Source: DATADD01 sp046262355 (lineage in GTDB: Bacteria; Actinomycetota; CADDZG01; WHSQ01). Taken from it: a stretch of DNA of 59,919 bases. Of the stretch, positions 7,680-15,977 are shown piece after piece. The position numbers and the translations under genes are program-made. The notes beneath the pieces were generated by a model. It made no database searches. It worked only from the letters and a program-made list of their open reading frames with translations, and was not told the origin of the DNA. The DNA is taken from assembly GCA_046262355.1 (NCBI GenBank), contig JBHEMX010000024.1:1-59919 (forward strand), given 5' to 3'. Numbering within the stretch: position 1 is the first letter of the stretch; every line of letters starts with the position of its first letter.

Positions 7680-8934
7680 ATGGATGTCGCAGGGGCTTCC
7701 GCCCGGCCCTCCCCCATCTCGCTGGGGATCCGGGCCAACCTCGCTCAGTTCGCCCTCCTCGTGGGGGTGAACGGGCTGGTCGGAGCGCTCGTAGGACAAG
7801 AGCGCTCGCTGGTGCCGCTGCTTGGGGAACGCGTTTTCGCGGTCGGCTCGAGCACGGCCCTGATGCTGTTCATTGTCAGCTTCGGGCTGGCCAAGGCCGC
7901 AGCCAATCTCGCCGCGGGCTACCTCGCCGATCGAATCGGACGCAAAAAGGTCCTTGTCCTCGGGTGGGCTTTCGGAGTCCCGGTTCCGATCGTCCTGATG
8001 CTCGCGCCCGGGTGGAGCTGGGTGATCGCGGCGAACGTGCTCCTTGGGATCAACCAGGGCCTGACATGGTCATCCACGGTCGTGATGAAGATTGACCTCG
8101 CGGGACCGCGCCAGCGAGGACTGGCCATGGGCCTCAACGAGTTCGCCGGCTACGTCGCCGTGGCCGTCTCCGCAGCTGCCTCGGGGTGGCTCGCATCGCG
8201 CTACGGGCTGCGACCGGAACCGCTGTTCCTTGGACTCGTGATCGCGGGTCTCGGGCTCGGTCTCTCCGCCTTGTTCGTGAAGGACACCTCATCGCATATG
8301 GAGCTCGAGAACGGATCTACCGCTGGGAAGAGCTTCGTCGAAGTGACGGCTCTGGGCAGCTTCAGACATAGGGGTCTCGCCGCCGTCTCTCGCACCGGTC
8401 TCTCGTAAACAACGCCAACGATGCGCTCGCATGGGGCTGTTTCCGGTCCTGATGCTCGGCCGTGGACTGAGCACGTTGCAGATCGGAACGATCGCGGCCG
8501 TCTATCCGGCCGTGTGGGGGGTGGCGCAGTTGGCTACCGGGGCGTGGAGCGATCGGGTGGGGAGACGGCTACCCGTTGCGGCCGGGATGTGGATCCAGGC
8601 TGCTGCGTTGCTGTGGTTCTGGTCCGCCGGTGGGTTCTCCGAGATGGTCAGGGCCGCGATCGTGCTCGGACTCGGCACCGCCTTCACCTATCCCTGTCTG
8701 CTTGCAGCGGTAGGCGATCTGGCCGCACCGTCGTGGCGTGCCGCCGCGGTTGGCGTCTATCGAACTTGGCGCGACGGAGGCTATGTCGTCGGCGCCCTCG
8801 CGGCGGGGGTCCTGGCCGATCTCTTCAGTCAAGGCACGGCCCTGTTGGTGGTGGCCGGCGTAACCGCGTTGTCGGGTCTCGACGCCTGGATTAACCTCAG
8901 CTCTTCAAGTGATGACTTGAATACATTAGGATGA
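7680..8934 (+). pseudogene. MFS transporter broken by two frameshifts
   Basis: The two parts together give a 12-helix-type major facilitator. The N-terminal part (7680-8408) has GYLADRIGRKKVLVLGWAFG, the loop 2-3 signature. The C-terminal part (8431-8934) has GAWSDRVGRRLPVAAGMW. Between them the family-like text VNNANDALAWG is found only in the third frame (8405-8437). Two indels therefore separate the parts, one near TCTCTC at about 8402 and one in the GGGG run at about 8432. The substrate is unknown; the position beside ArsR-rhodanese and tusA suggests export of a sulfur compound or toxic oxyanion. The stop overlaps an ATG of the arsR gene. It is either a decaying gene or a pair of assembly errors. 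Confidence 0.75.
8905..8927 (+). promoter_or_regulatory. ArsR-type operator in front of arsR-rhodanese gene
   Basis: The sequence TTCAAGTGATGACTTGAA is a perfect inverted repeat with a four-base centre, followed by a -10-like TACATT at 8922. It shares TCAAGT and CTTGAATAC with the site at 7651-7670 in the same register. It sits inside the 3' end of the MFS gene and just before the regulator's start, as expected for autoregulation. Confidence 0.7.
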
Positions 8935-8939
8935 GGGTC

Positions 8940-9602
8940 ATGGCAGACAGAGCCTCCAAGCAAGCGCTGTTCGACGAGTTCGCCCGCGTCGCCAAAGCTC
9001 TCGCCAGCGGCAGACGGGCCGAGGTCGTCGATCTATTGGCCAACGGCGAGCGCAGCGTCGAGAGCATCGCCGGCGAGATCGAAATGTCGGTTGCCAACGC
9101 GAGCCAGCACCTTCAGATCCTGCGACGAGCCGGTCTGGTCTCGTCCCGTCGGCGGGGGACCTCGATCTTCTATCGCCTCGCCTCCCCCGATGTCATCGGA
9201 TTGTGGCGCTCGTTACAAAGCGTCGCGAGCGCCAGGGTGGCAGAGGTGGATCGCCTGGCACGCGCCTATACCGGTGACATGAGCGGCATAGAACTGTTGA
9301 CTAAAGAGGATCTCTCGAAACGACTGCGCGGAAAGGACGACCTTCTGGTTCTCGACGTGAGACCTCCTGAAGAATATGCAGCTGGTCACCTTCCCGGGGC
9401 GGTGTCGATCCCGGTCGTCGAGCTGAAGAGACGTCTCAAGGAACTGCCCAAGACCCAGGAGATCGTCGCCTACTGCCGCGGCTCCTTCTGCGCCTTCGCG
9501 CCGGAAGCCGCCCGATACCTGGATGAGAAGGGGTACAGGGCCCGCGTCCTGGATGTGGGTCTCCCTGACTGGGAGGCGGCTGGCCTGCCGGTGGAGGCCT
9601 AG
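8940..9602 (+). CDS. ArsR-family regulator fused to a rhodanese domain
   Basis: Residues about 1-105 form an ArsR winged helix (SVESIAGEIEMSVANASQHL as recognition region, then GLVSSRRRGTSIFYRLA). Residues about 115-220 form a rhodanese domain with LLVLDVRPPEEYAAGHLPGA and the active-site loop AYCRGSFCAFAPEAA. The catalytic Cys starts CRGSFC. Such fusions are thought to sense sulfide, persulfide or related oxyanions through the rhodanese cysteine and release DNA. Two starts are possible, ATG 8931 and ATG 8940; 8940 is preferred because the -10 at 8922-8927 predicts a start site past 8931. The operators at 7651 and 8905 are the likely targets. Confidence 0.88.
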   Translation: MADRASKQALFDEFARVAKALASGRRAEVVDLLANGERSVESIAGEIEMSVANASQHLQILRRAGLVSSRRRGTSIFYRLASPDVIGLWRSLQSVASARVAEVDRLARAYTGDMSGIELLTKEDLSKRLRGKDDLLVLDVRPPEEYAAGHLPGAVSIPVVELKRRLKELPKTQEIVAYCRGSFCAFAPEAARYLDEKGYRARVLDVGLPDWEAAGLPVEA

Positions 9603-9626
9603 CGCGTTGCAAGAGCGGATGTGCGC

Positions 9627-9884
9627 TCTCCTATCGGAAAAGTCTTCGACCTCCTCGTGCTCGTCGAGGTTCGGTTCCTCCTCCTGAACGAGACGGTCGA
9701 GTGCCTCACTCGCGAGGGATCGCCTGTACTTAAGGTAGCGGCGAGCGATCTGTTCCCGCTCGGGATGCGCGGCCGACCAACCCTCGCCGTGACGCAACAG
9801 CTTTTCGACCTCGTCCTCTCCGATCCAGTAGTGTTTCGCGTTGTCCAGCACCGGAATCAGGACGTAGGGATGCGACAGCAGGTC
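9627..9884 (-). pseudogene. Internal fragment of an RNA-repair methyltransferase Hen1-like gene
   Basis: The minus-strand frame through 9851 is open back to a stop at 9903-9905. It encodes SHPYVLIPVLDNAKHYWIG, then EVEKLLRHGEGW, HPEREQIARRYLKYRRSLA and an acidic tail. This closely resembles the middle segment I recall from bacterial Hen1, the 3'-terminal RNA ribose 2'-O-methyltransferase that partners Pnkp. The N-terminal domain and the C-terminal methyltransferase domain are absent. It overlaps nothing else of substance and is only about 85 codons, so it is a remnant. Confidence 0.55.
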
Positions 9885-9974
9885 GCATGGAAAACAGGCC
9901 GACTAGTTGCCCTGCTGCGTCCAAATTGCGTCCATCAGATCGCTGTCACGGGTATCGACAGATATCACCTACGC

Positions 9975-10302
9975 TCACGAAATACGCGTTGACCGGATAC
10001 TTCGCGGAACAGTCCTGGTCGCGGGCTCGTCGAGATTCCGTTGTAGGCGCAGTGCTCTCGGATCGAAGGGCCACATGCCGGCTTCCCGCACGGCAAGGTT
10101 CCAAGCGGTCATGTGAATGGCCACGGACGGCTCCACGATTCTGTCCTTTGCATCCCGCCTGCCTTAGGGTACGAGATCGTAGAAGCGCCGGAAGTCGTTC
10201 TCAATCCGGAGTTCCTCAACCTTCGAGAGCCCGGCCTCCTCTTCAAGTCTCCGCATCACGGCGCGCGATCTCGCCAGGGCGTTTGGCCGGCCGCGATCTC
10301 AG
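9975..10302 (-). other. Unrecognised gene fragments in an otherwise empty interval
   Basis: One minus-strand frame carries two protein-like stretches separated by a TAA at 10164-10166. The first ends EELRIENDFRRFYDLVP and could start at ATG 10256. The second contains HMTAWNLAVREAGMWPFDP and stops at 9975-9977. Both have the composition of coding sequence, but neither has a convincing ribosome site or recognisable family. With the Hen1 fragment they suggest that 9.6-10.4 kb is a graveyard of former genes. The rest of the interval shows nothing. Confidence 0.25.
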
Positions 10303-10434
10303 GAGTCTGGTTCATGGCGCCATCATCCGTCCGCCGAACCCTCACAAGATGGCTCGCCTCGTCACCCCAAGACGGCCCGCTCGCTTCCCGGGTTCAGTCG
10401 GGCACGTTCTCAACATCGCCGTTGGGATGACCCA

Positions 10435-12861
10435 TCACGATCTGCCGAAGCGACGCAGCCGCAGAGAGTTGGTGACGACGCTCACCGAGCTGAAGGCCAT
10501 GGCGGCGCCGGCCACTATCGGATTCAGGAACCCGAGGGCTGCGGCCGGAATGGCCGCCGTGTTGTAACCGAAGGCCCAGAAGAGATTCTGCACGATCGTC
10601 CGCCGCGTTCTCCTGGCGAGCTCGATCGCGACCGCGACCTTCTCCGGATCTCCCGTCATCAGTGTGAGGTCCGAGGACTCGATCGCGACGTCGGTTCCGG
10701 TGCCGATCGCGATGCCGAGATCGGCCTGCACGAGGGCCGGTGCATCGTTCACCCCGTCTCCCACCATCGCCACCCGCTCGCCCTCGCCTTGAAGCCGCTC
10801 GACCTCCGTGACCTTGTCCTCCGGCAACACCTCCGCCAGGACTCGATCGATGCCCAGTTGACCGGCGATCGCGGCGGCGGTCCGTTCGTTGTCACCTGTG
10901 ATCATGACCACCTTGAGCCCGATCTTGTGCAGGTGGTCTACGGCCCGGAGTGCACCATCCTTGAGGGTGTCGGCGACCGCCAGCACGCCCCGAACCTCCG
11001 AGCCGAAGCCGACGAACACTGCGGTCTTTCCTGCACCCTCCAGCCGCTCCGCCGCATCGTCCAGCTGCGAGGGCAGAAGTAAGCCCCCCTCTGCCATGAG
11101 CTTGCGACGCCCGACCCACACCGTGATGGTGCCGCCGGATGGACTCGTTGCGTTTGCTCTGACGCCCTGCCCGGCGAACGACTCGAAGTCGGTTACGGGT
11201 TGGATCTCGGAGCGCTCTCTTGCTGCGGCGGCGATCGCGGCGGCGATCGGGTGCTCGCTGTTTGCCTCCGCGGCTCCGGCGAATGCCAGTACCTCGTGCT
11301 CGTCCTCACCGACGACGTCGGTGAGCCTCATCTGTCCCCGCGTGAGCGTGCCGGTCTTGTCGAAGACCACGGTCGTAATGTCCCGGGTGCGCTCCAGGAT
11401 CTCAGGGCTCTTGATCAAGATGCCTAGATCCGCCCCCCTGCCGGTTCCAACCATGATCGCGGTGGGTGTGGCCAAGCCCAGCGCGCACGGGCAGGCAATG
11501 ATCAGAACCGCGACGGCCGCAAGCAGTCCCGTGACCTGATCTCCCGCGACGGACCACCCCACCAAGGTCGCGATAGCGATCGCGATAACGGTGGGAACGA
11601 ACACGGCGGACACCCGATCGGCCAGACGTTGGACTTCGCTCTTTCCCGTCTGCGCCCCCTCGACGAGGCTCACGATCTGCGCCAGGGCGGTATCGGTTCC
11701 GACCGCGGTGGTGCGTATCGTGAGCACGCCGGACGAGTTGATGGTCGCGCCGGCCACCTGGGATCCCGGCGCCTTTTCTACGGGGACGCTTTCACCCGTG
11801 AGCATCGACTCGTCGACCGCGCTGGCCCCCTCTACGACGTCGCCATCGGTTGGGATCTTCTCGCCGGGGCGGACCCTCACGACGTCTCCGACCTGCACCT
11901 GCTCGGCCGGGACCATGATCTCCTCCCCGTCGACGACCAGACGGGCCTCCTTTGCTCCAAGCTCTAGGAGAGCTCTGATCGCTCTGCCGGCTCGCCCCTT
12001 GGCACGGGCTTCGAAGAACCGGCCGAGCGAGAGGAAGGCGATGATCAGCACCGCCGTCTCGAAGTAGAGCTCCGCGCGCCGGGTCAGCAGCTGATAGACG
12101 CTGAAGGTGTAGGCGGACAGAGTGCCTATGGCGATCAGGGTGTCCATGTTTGCGGTGAGATAGCGGGCGCGTCTGGCCGCTTCGTGGAGAAAGGGCCAGG
12201 CCACCCAGAACTGAACGGGGGTGGCGAGAGCGAACATCGTCCACCTCAGCGCCGGATCCATCATGGCCGCGTGTCCCATGAACATCGTCACGGCCATGAA
12301 AGCCGCGGGCGGGAACACCACGAGCAGCCGCCGAAACCACATTCGCCGGTGTTCATCCTCGGGGTCGGCGGATCCATCGGTCTCGGTGACCGCGGGGCGC
12401 ACCGCCTGGGGCTTCAGCCCGTACCCCGCCTTCCTGACCGCCGCGGAGAAGGCGGCGATGTCTGCAGGTCCCTCGGTCGTGACCTGGGCCTTGCCCGTTG
12501 CGAAATTCACCTGGGCGTCGACCACGCCGTCCTGGCGGGACAACACCCGCTGAACCCGAGCCGCACATGAGCCGCAAGTCATCCCCTCGACCACGAAGTC
12601 GAGCAGCTCGTTCCGATGATCGAGCGGGACCAGCTTGTAGCCGCTTCGCTCCACGGCGACAGAGAGACCGCTCACGTCGGGATCGTCCGAAGCGAGCGAC
12701 ACGTGGGCCTTACCCGTCGCGAAGTTGACGTCGGCCTGCGAGACACCGTCGGTCTTCTCGAGCGCGCGCTGAACCCGAGCCGCACATGAGCCGCACGTCA
12801 TCCCCTCCACTCGGAAGTTCAGGGCCACTTCTCGATCCTTCGACTCGGGGTCGGTCGTCAC
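10435..12861 (-). CDS. copA: Copper-exporting P1B-type ATPase
   Basis: This 808-residue inner-membrane pump exports Cu(I). Two N-terminal HMA domains each carry GMTCGSCAARVQR (about residues 19-31 and 92-104). Then come membrane helices, an actuator domain with DESMLTGESVPVEK, the Cu-binding membrane motif IACPCALGLATPTA, the phosphorylation site DKTGTLTRG, SEHPIAAAI of the nucleotide-binding domain, and GDGVNDAPALVQADLGIAIG. The length is typical. The start is GTG. A CsoR-like operator lies about 80-95 bases upstream, so copper induction is expected. It shares its strand with the THI5-like and copZ genes but has its own upstream region. Confidence 0.96.
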   Translation of the reverse strand: MTTDPESKDREVALNFRVEGMTCGSCAARVQRALEKTDGVSQADVNFATGKAHVSLASDDPDVSGLSVAVERSGYKLVPLDHRNELLDFVVEGMTCGSCAARVQRVLSRQDGVVDAQVNFATGKAQVTTEGPADIAAFSAAVRKAGYGLKPQAVRPAVTETDGSADPEDEHRRMWFRRLLVVFPPAAFMAVTMFMGHAAMMDPALRWTMFALATPVQFWVAWPFLHEAARRARYLTANMDTLIAIGTLSAYTFSVYQLLTRRAELYFETAVLIIAFLSLGRFFEARAKGRAGRAIRALLELGAKEARLVVDGEEIMVPAEQVQVGDVVRVRPGEKIPTDGDVVEGASAVDESMLTGESVPVEKAPGSQVAGATINSSGVLTIRTTAVGTDTALAQIVSLVEGAQTGKSEVQRLADRVSAVFVPTVIAIAIATLVGWSVAGDQVTGLLAAVAVLIIACPCALGLATPTAIMVGTGRGADLGILIKSPEILERTRDITTVVFDKTGTLTRGQMRLTDVVGEDEHEVLAFAGAAEANSEHPIAAAIAAAARERSEIQPVTDFESFAGQGVRANATSPSGGTITVWVGRRKLMAEGGLLLPSQLDDAAERLEGAGKTAVFVGFGSEVRGVLAVADTLKDGALRAVDHLHKIGLKVVMITGDNERTAAAIAGQLGIDRVLAEVLPEDKVTEVERLQGEGERVAMVGDGVNDAPALVQADLGIAIGTGTDVAIESSDLTLMTGDPEKVAVAIELARRTRRTIVQNLFWAFGYNTAAIPAAALGFLNPIVAGAAMAFSSVSVVTNSLRLRRFGRS

Positions 12862-12938
12862 TTCAGCTTCTTTCGTCGTTGGGCCCAGGATGTCGTTCTT
12901 GTCGTCGGAAGAGCCCTCATACTTGCTTTCGCTGCTCC

Positions 12939-12957
12939 TATACCCCGGTAGGGTACC
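12939..12957 (-). promoter_or_regulatory. CsoR-like copper operator upstream of copA
   Basis: TACCCCGGTAGGGTA (12941-12955) is a perfect inverted repeat of TACCC/GGGTA. Read on the minus strand the site is GGTACCCTACCGGGGT followed by a -10-like TATAGG. It matches 15 of 16 bases of the site at 14233-14248 near copZ. GC-rich TACCC/GGGTA dyads are typical of CsoR targets. No csoR gene lies in the window. Confidence 0.65.
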
Positions 12958-13052
12958 TGCCAGAGTACCTCAACGCAGGCGGCTCGGAAGGTGTTCCGCG
13001 GAGAAGCGGGTGCCTGCCCCAAAAGGGTAGGGGTCTCTCCGCCACCCGGACG

Positions 13053-14003
13053 CTACGCGGAGGCGCCGCTCAACATCGTCCGGATGTCCGGAACGGGTCC
13101 GCCGTTGACCTCTCCGAAATGGGCCCGGGTGCGATCCCAGCCCGGCTCCGTCGTCGCCCCCATGCCCCCCTCCTCGTCGAAGATCAGTTGCTCGCTCAGT
13201 CGCCATGCCGCGACCACCCGTTCCCCGGAAACTCCCCTCAGGCTCTGCCGCAGAGCGGGCACCCTGCCGTCGGGGTCGGCTCTGGTGGCAAAGATGGCCT
13301 CGCGCAAGGCCGATACCAGCAGGTCGGCCTCCTTGGAGGACCGTTCGAGAAAGCGTTCGGCGATCAGCAGGCCGCTCCCGTAGACGTCCGGCAGGACCTC
13401 GAAGAAGGGCAGAGCGCGAATGCTGACGTTGTGACGCCGGGCTACCGAAGCGAACCGAGGCAGCATCTCGAGGAACTCGACGATGACGTCCCCCTCTCCG
13501 CGCAGCAGCAGTTTGAGATCCTGTCCGTGGGGGGCGTCAACGATCTTCGGTGCAGCAACTCCTGCCACCCTCGATGCGGCCAGGTACTCGCGCGTGAAAG
13601 ACGATCGTTCGTCTCCGAGCAGACGAGCCCCCTCGAGCTCCGACAAGCGGGTAGGAGAGCCTGATCCCTCGTTTCGCTCCACGACGAATGCCGCCAGATG
13701 GGTACGGCGGGCGATCATCAGAGCGAAGCAGGCGGCCAGGGCTCGGTCCTCCTGGAGCGCCCTGAGGTAGTGCGCAACGCTCGTTATGCATGCGTCGAGG
13801 CCCCCGTCGCCTAGTGCCCTTACGGTGTCGAGCCCGCCTTGCGGATCTGAATGTTCGACGTCCAGGCCGCGGCGCGCGAACTCCCTATCGATCGCGGCGT
13901 AGTAGGGCAGGTGGTAACCGGGCAGGCAGCCGGGGGCATAGAGGCCGAGCCGAACCCGCCGTGCCCCGGCCTTCCCGTGGTCAACGGAGCTGCGCGCAGT
14001 CAC
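13053..14003 (-). CDS. THI5/NMT1-like substrate-binding protein, no signal peptide
   Basis: The 316-residue product resembles the NMT1/THI5-like periplasmic-binding fold. It has a first beta strand VRLGLYAPGCLPGYHLPYY, then AIDREFARRGLDVEHSDPQGG and a GGLDACITSVAHYL segment, as in SsuA/ThiY-type proteins. There is no lipoprotein box or signal peptide and no partner permease beside it on this strand, so it may be cytoplasmic or use another system's permease. The GTG start overlaps the copZ stop by four bases, so it is co-expressed with the copper chaperone. That suggests a copper-linked role, such as binding a Cu-complexing metabolite, or a pyrimidine-synthase-like activity. Function is not established. 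Confidence 0.6.
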   Translation of the reverse strand: MTARSSVDHGKAGARRVRLGLYAPGCLPGYHLPYYAAIDREFARRGLDVEHSDPQGGLDTVRALGDGGLDACITSVAHYLRALQEDRALAACFALMIARRTHLAAFVVERNEGSGSPTRLSELEGARLLGDERSSFTREYLAASRVAGVAAPKIVDAPHGQDLKLLLRGEGDVIVEFLEMLPRFASVARRHNVSIRALPFFEVLPDVYGSGLLIAERFLERSSKEADLLVSALREAIFATRADPDGRVPALRQSLRGVSGERVVAAWRLSEQLIFDEEGGMGATTEPGWDRTRAHFGEVNGGPVPDIRTMLSGASA

Positions 14004-14200
14004 GCTACCTGGTATCCGGCTTCCTCGATGGCGCCCACGATCGAGGAGTTCTCGACACTGTCGTCGTGATCGACCGTCACGGTCTTGGCCTCCAGGTTCA
14101 CCTCGGCGGAGCGCACTCCACCCAGGGAAGAAACCGCGTTCTCGACCGTGGTCTTGCAGTGCCCACAGGACATCTCGGGCACGGAAAAAGTCTCGCTCAC
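14000..14200 (-). CDS. copZ: Copper chaperone (single HMA domain)
   Basis: This 66-residue protein is a single heavy-metal-associated domain. The Cu(I)-binding motif is VPEMSCGHCKTTVENAV (CxxC), followed by GGVRSAEVNLEAKTVTVDHD. It would deliver Cu(I) to CopA in the cytoplasm. The GTG at 14200 is chosen because AAGGGAG lies just before it; upstream in the same frame the sequence is not protein-like. It is translationally coupled to the downstream THI5-like gene. The CsoR-like operator at 14233-14248 lies directly upstream, between it and the divergent ABC transporter operon. Confidence 0.88.
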   Translation of the reverse strand: MSETFSVPEMSCGHCKTTVENAVSSLGGVRSAEVNLEAKTVTVDHDDSVENSSIVGAIEEAGYQVA

Positions 14201-14230
14201 CTGCGTCTCCCTTCGATCAAGTTTTCTTAC

Positions 14231-14250
14231 GGGGTACCCTATCGGGGTTA
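14231..14250. promoter_or_regulatory. CsoR-like operator between copZ and the ABC transporter operon
   Basis: GGTACCCTATCGGGGT at 14233-14248 differs at one position from the copA operator read on the other strand. It also overlaps a GGGTACCC palindrome. It is 33 bases from the copZ start and about 110 bases from the start of the divergent solute-binding protein gene. One CsoR-type repressor could therefore control both directions. The site match is direct; regulation of the ABC operon is inference. Confidence 0.6.
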
Positions 14251-14360
14251 TGGTACCTCTCACAGGATCGGCCCGGATCAGGACCGGCGGAGAGGTAGAG
14301 ACCTCTGTACAGTCGCGGCGACGGAACTCCAGGGCACTCACGGAAGAACTCCAGGGGGAG

Positions 14361-15962
14361 ATGATGACCGCATTCAAAGCCTCGTGGCCGGGGCGATCGG
14401 TGGCGCTGGGGCTGCTCGCAACTCTCATCCTGTCGGCGTGCTCGGTGGGCGGGGGGTCGGACGAGGAGTCCTCTGATGCGGTCGAGCAGACCCTCATCGT
14501 GGGCGCCGACGAAGACGGCTATACCACGGAGGGGGCCGAGGCCGACGTCGGCCAGTACCCGCTCAACGCCAACATCTTCGAGGGCCTGGTTCGGATGAAC
14601 GAGAACTACGAGATCGAACCGGCTCTGGCGACGAGCTGGAAATTCGTCGCACCCAACACGTGGCGCTTCGAGTTGAGAGAGGGCGTCACCTTCCACGACG
14701 GCACGCCCTTTGATGCTGAAGCCGTGAAGTACAGCTTCGACCGTGTCGCCAAGACGGGCGGAGGCACGCCGGGTTTCGCAAAGGACGGCACCAAGGTCGT
14801 CGGCGATTTCACGGTGGAGGTGACACCGCAGTTCGAGAACAGACGGCTTGTCGAACAGCTCGTGCATCCCTCTTACAGCATCATCGCCCCGGGCTCGAAC
14901 CCGGGGAAGGAACCGATCGGGACCGGCCCCTTCAGCCTCGTCGAATACAAGCGTCAGCAGCGCATCGTGGTCGAGCGTTACGACGACTACTGGGGCGAGC
15001 CCGCCCAACTCGACGAGATCACGTTCCGCTTTTTGCCCGATCCCAACGCCCGGCGCCTCGCCCTCGAGGCCGGGGAGGTCGATGTCGTGCTCGAGATGGC
15101 TCGCGAGGCCATACCCGACCTCGAGTCCAAGGGCTTCGTGGTCGCCGAATCGCAGCCGGGCGCCTACTCGGCGATGTATCTCAACATCAGCGGCCAGAAG
15201 GGCTACACCATCCTGCAGGACTCCAACGTGCGCCATGCGATCGGATATGCGATCGACCGCGACACGCTCATCGGCGGGATCTTCGAAGGGCTGGCGACCA
15301 ACGAACAGACCATGGTTCCCTCGCGGTTGCTCGAAGAGGCCAATGCCTCGAAGATCGAGGGCTACAGCTTCGACCCGGCCCGGGCCGAGCAGTTGCTCGA
15401 GGACGCAGGCTGGACGATGGGACCCGATGGGGTCCGGGAAAAGGACGGCGAGCCGCTGCGCCTCCAGCTCATCAACGGCTTCCCCTCGGCCAGCGATCAC
15501 GGCGCCGTGCCCGAGTTCATCCAGGGGCAGCTCGGCGACGTGGGGATCGACATCGAGATCGTCAAGACCCCGGACACGGCGTCCTACGAAGAGCGCCTGG
15601 CGGCCGGCGAGGGCGATGTCTGGATGGAGCAGGGCTCGCAGAACGATGCGAACCCCCTGTTCCTGCCCGCCCTGCTGTTCTGGTCGGTAGGCCTGTTCGG
15701 CGACATCGGGTACCAGCAGCTCTTCGCGCCGGGTGCCGAGTTCGACGCCCTGATCGAGGACGCGCTCGCCACCCCGAACCCCGCAGAGGTCAAGGAGCTG
15801 GTCGGGGAGGCACTGCACGTGCTCATCGACCAGGAGGCCGTGGTCATCCCGCTCGCCGGCCTGTACCGCCTCAACATGCTGACGGATGAGGTGCAGGGCT
15901 TCAATACCCACCCATCAGGACTGCAGATTCGCTACGACACGGTGTCGATGGGCGACGTCTAG
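14361..15962 (+). CDS. ABC transporter solute-binding lipoprotein (SBP_bac_5; peptide/nickel type)
   Basis: This is a 533-residue family 5 extracellular solute-binding protein. Residues 1-26 form a lipoprotein signal ending LILSACS, with Cys as the lipidation site. The mature part has NANIFEGLVRMNENYEIEPALATSW, the GVTFHDGTPFDAEAVKYSFDR signature and IGTGPFSLVEY. These are typical of DppA/NikA-like proteins, which bind peptides, nickel or metal chelates. ATG 14361 is chosen because GGGGGAG precedes it and a signal peptide follows directly; ATG 14364 is equivalent. It is the first gene of a five-gene operon. The operator upstream links it to copper genes, so a metal complex is a reasonable ligand guess. 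Confidence 0.88.
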   Translation: MMTAFKASWPGRSVALGLLATLILSACSVGGGSDEESSDAVEQTLIVGADEDGYTTEGAEADVGQYPLNANIFEGLVRMNENYEIEPALATSWKFVAPNTWRFELREGVTFHDGTPFDAEAVKYSFDRVAKTGGGTPGFAKDGTKVVGDFTVEVTPQFENRRLVEQLVHPSYSIIAPGSNPGKEPIGTGPFSLVEYKRQQRIVVERYDDYWGEPAQLDEITFRFLPDPNARRLALEAGEVDVVLEMAREAIPDLESKGFVVAESQPGAYSAMYLNISGQKGYTILQDSNVRHAIGYAIDRDTLIGGIFEGLATNEQTMVPSRLLEEANASKIEGYSFDPARAEQLLEDAGWTMGPDGVREKDGEPLRLQLINGFPSASDHGAVPEFIQGQLGDVGIDIEIVKTPDTASYEERLAAGEGDVWMEQGSQNDANPLFLPALLFWSVGLFGDIGYQQLFAPGAEFDALIEDALATPNPAEVKELVGEALHVLIDQEAVVIPLAGLYRLNMLTDEVQGFNTHPSGLQIRYDTVSMGDV

Positions 15963-15977
15963 CGACAAGGTGTCCGT

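Noticed and set aside
10113..10430. 105-codon plus-strand ORF before copA
   Set aside because: No ribosome site and non-protein-like composition; the minus strand shows more convincing fragments in the same place.
14217..15911. 564-codon minus-strand open frame
   Set aside because: Antisense to the solute-binding protein gene, with His/Asp/Gly-rich text and no recognisable fold.
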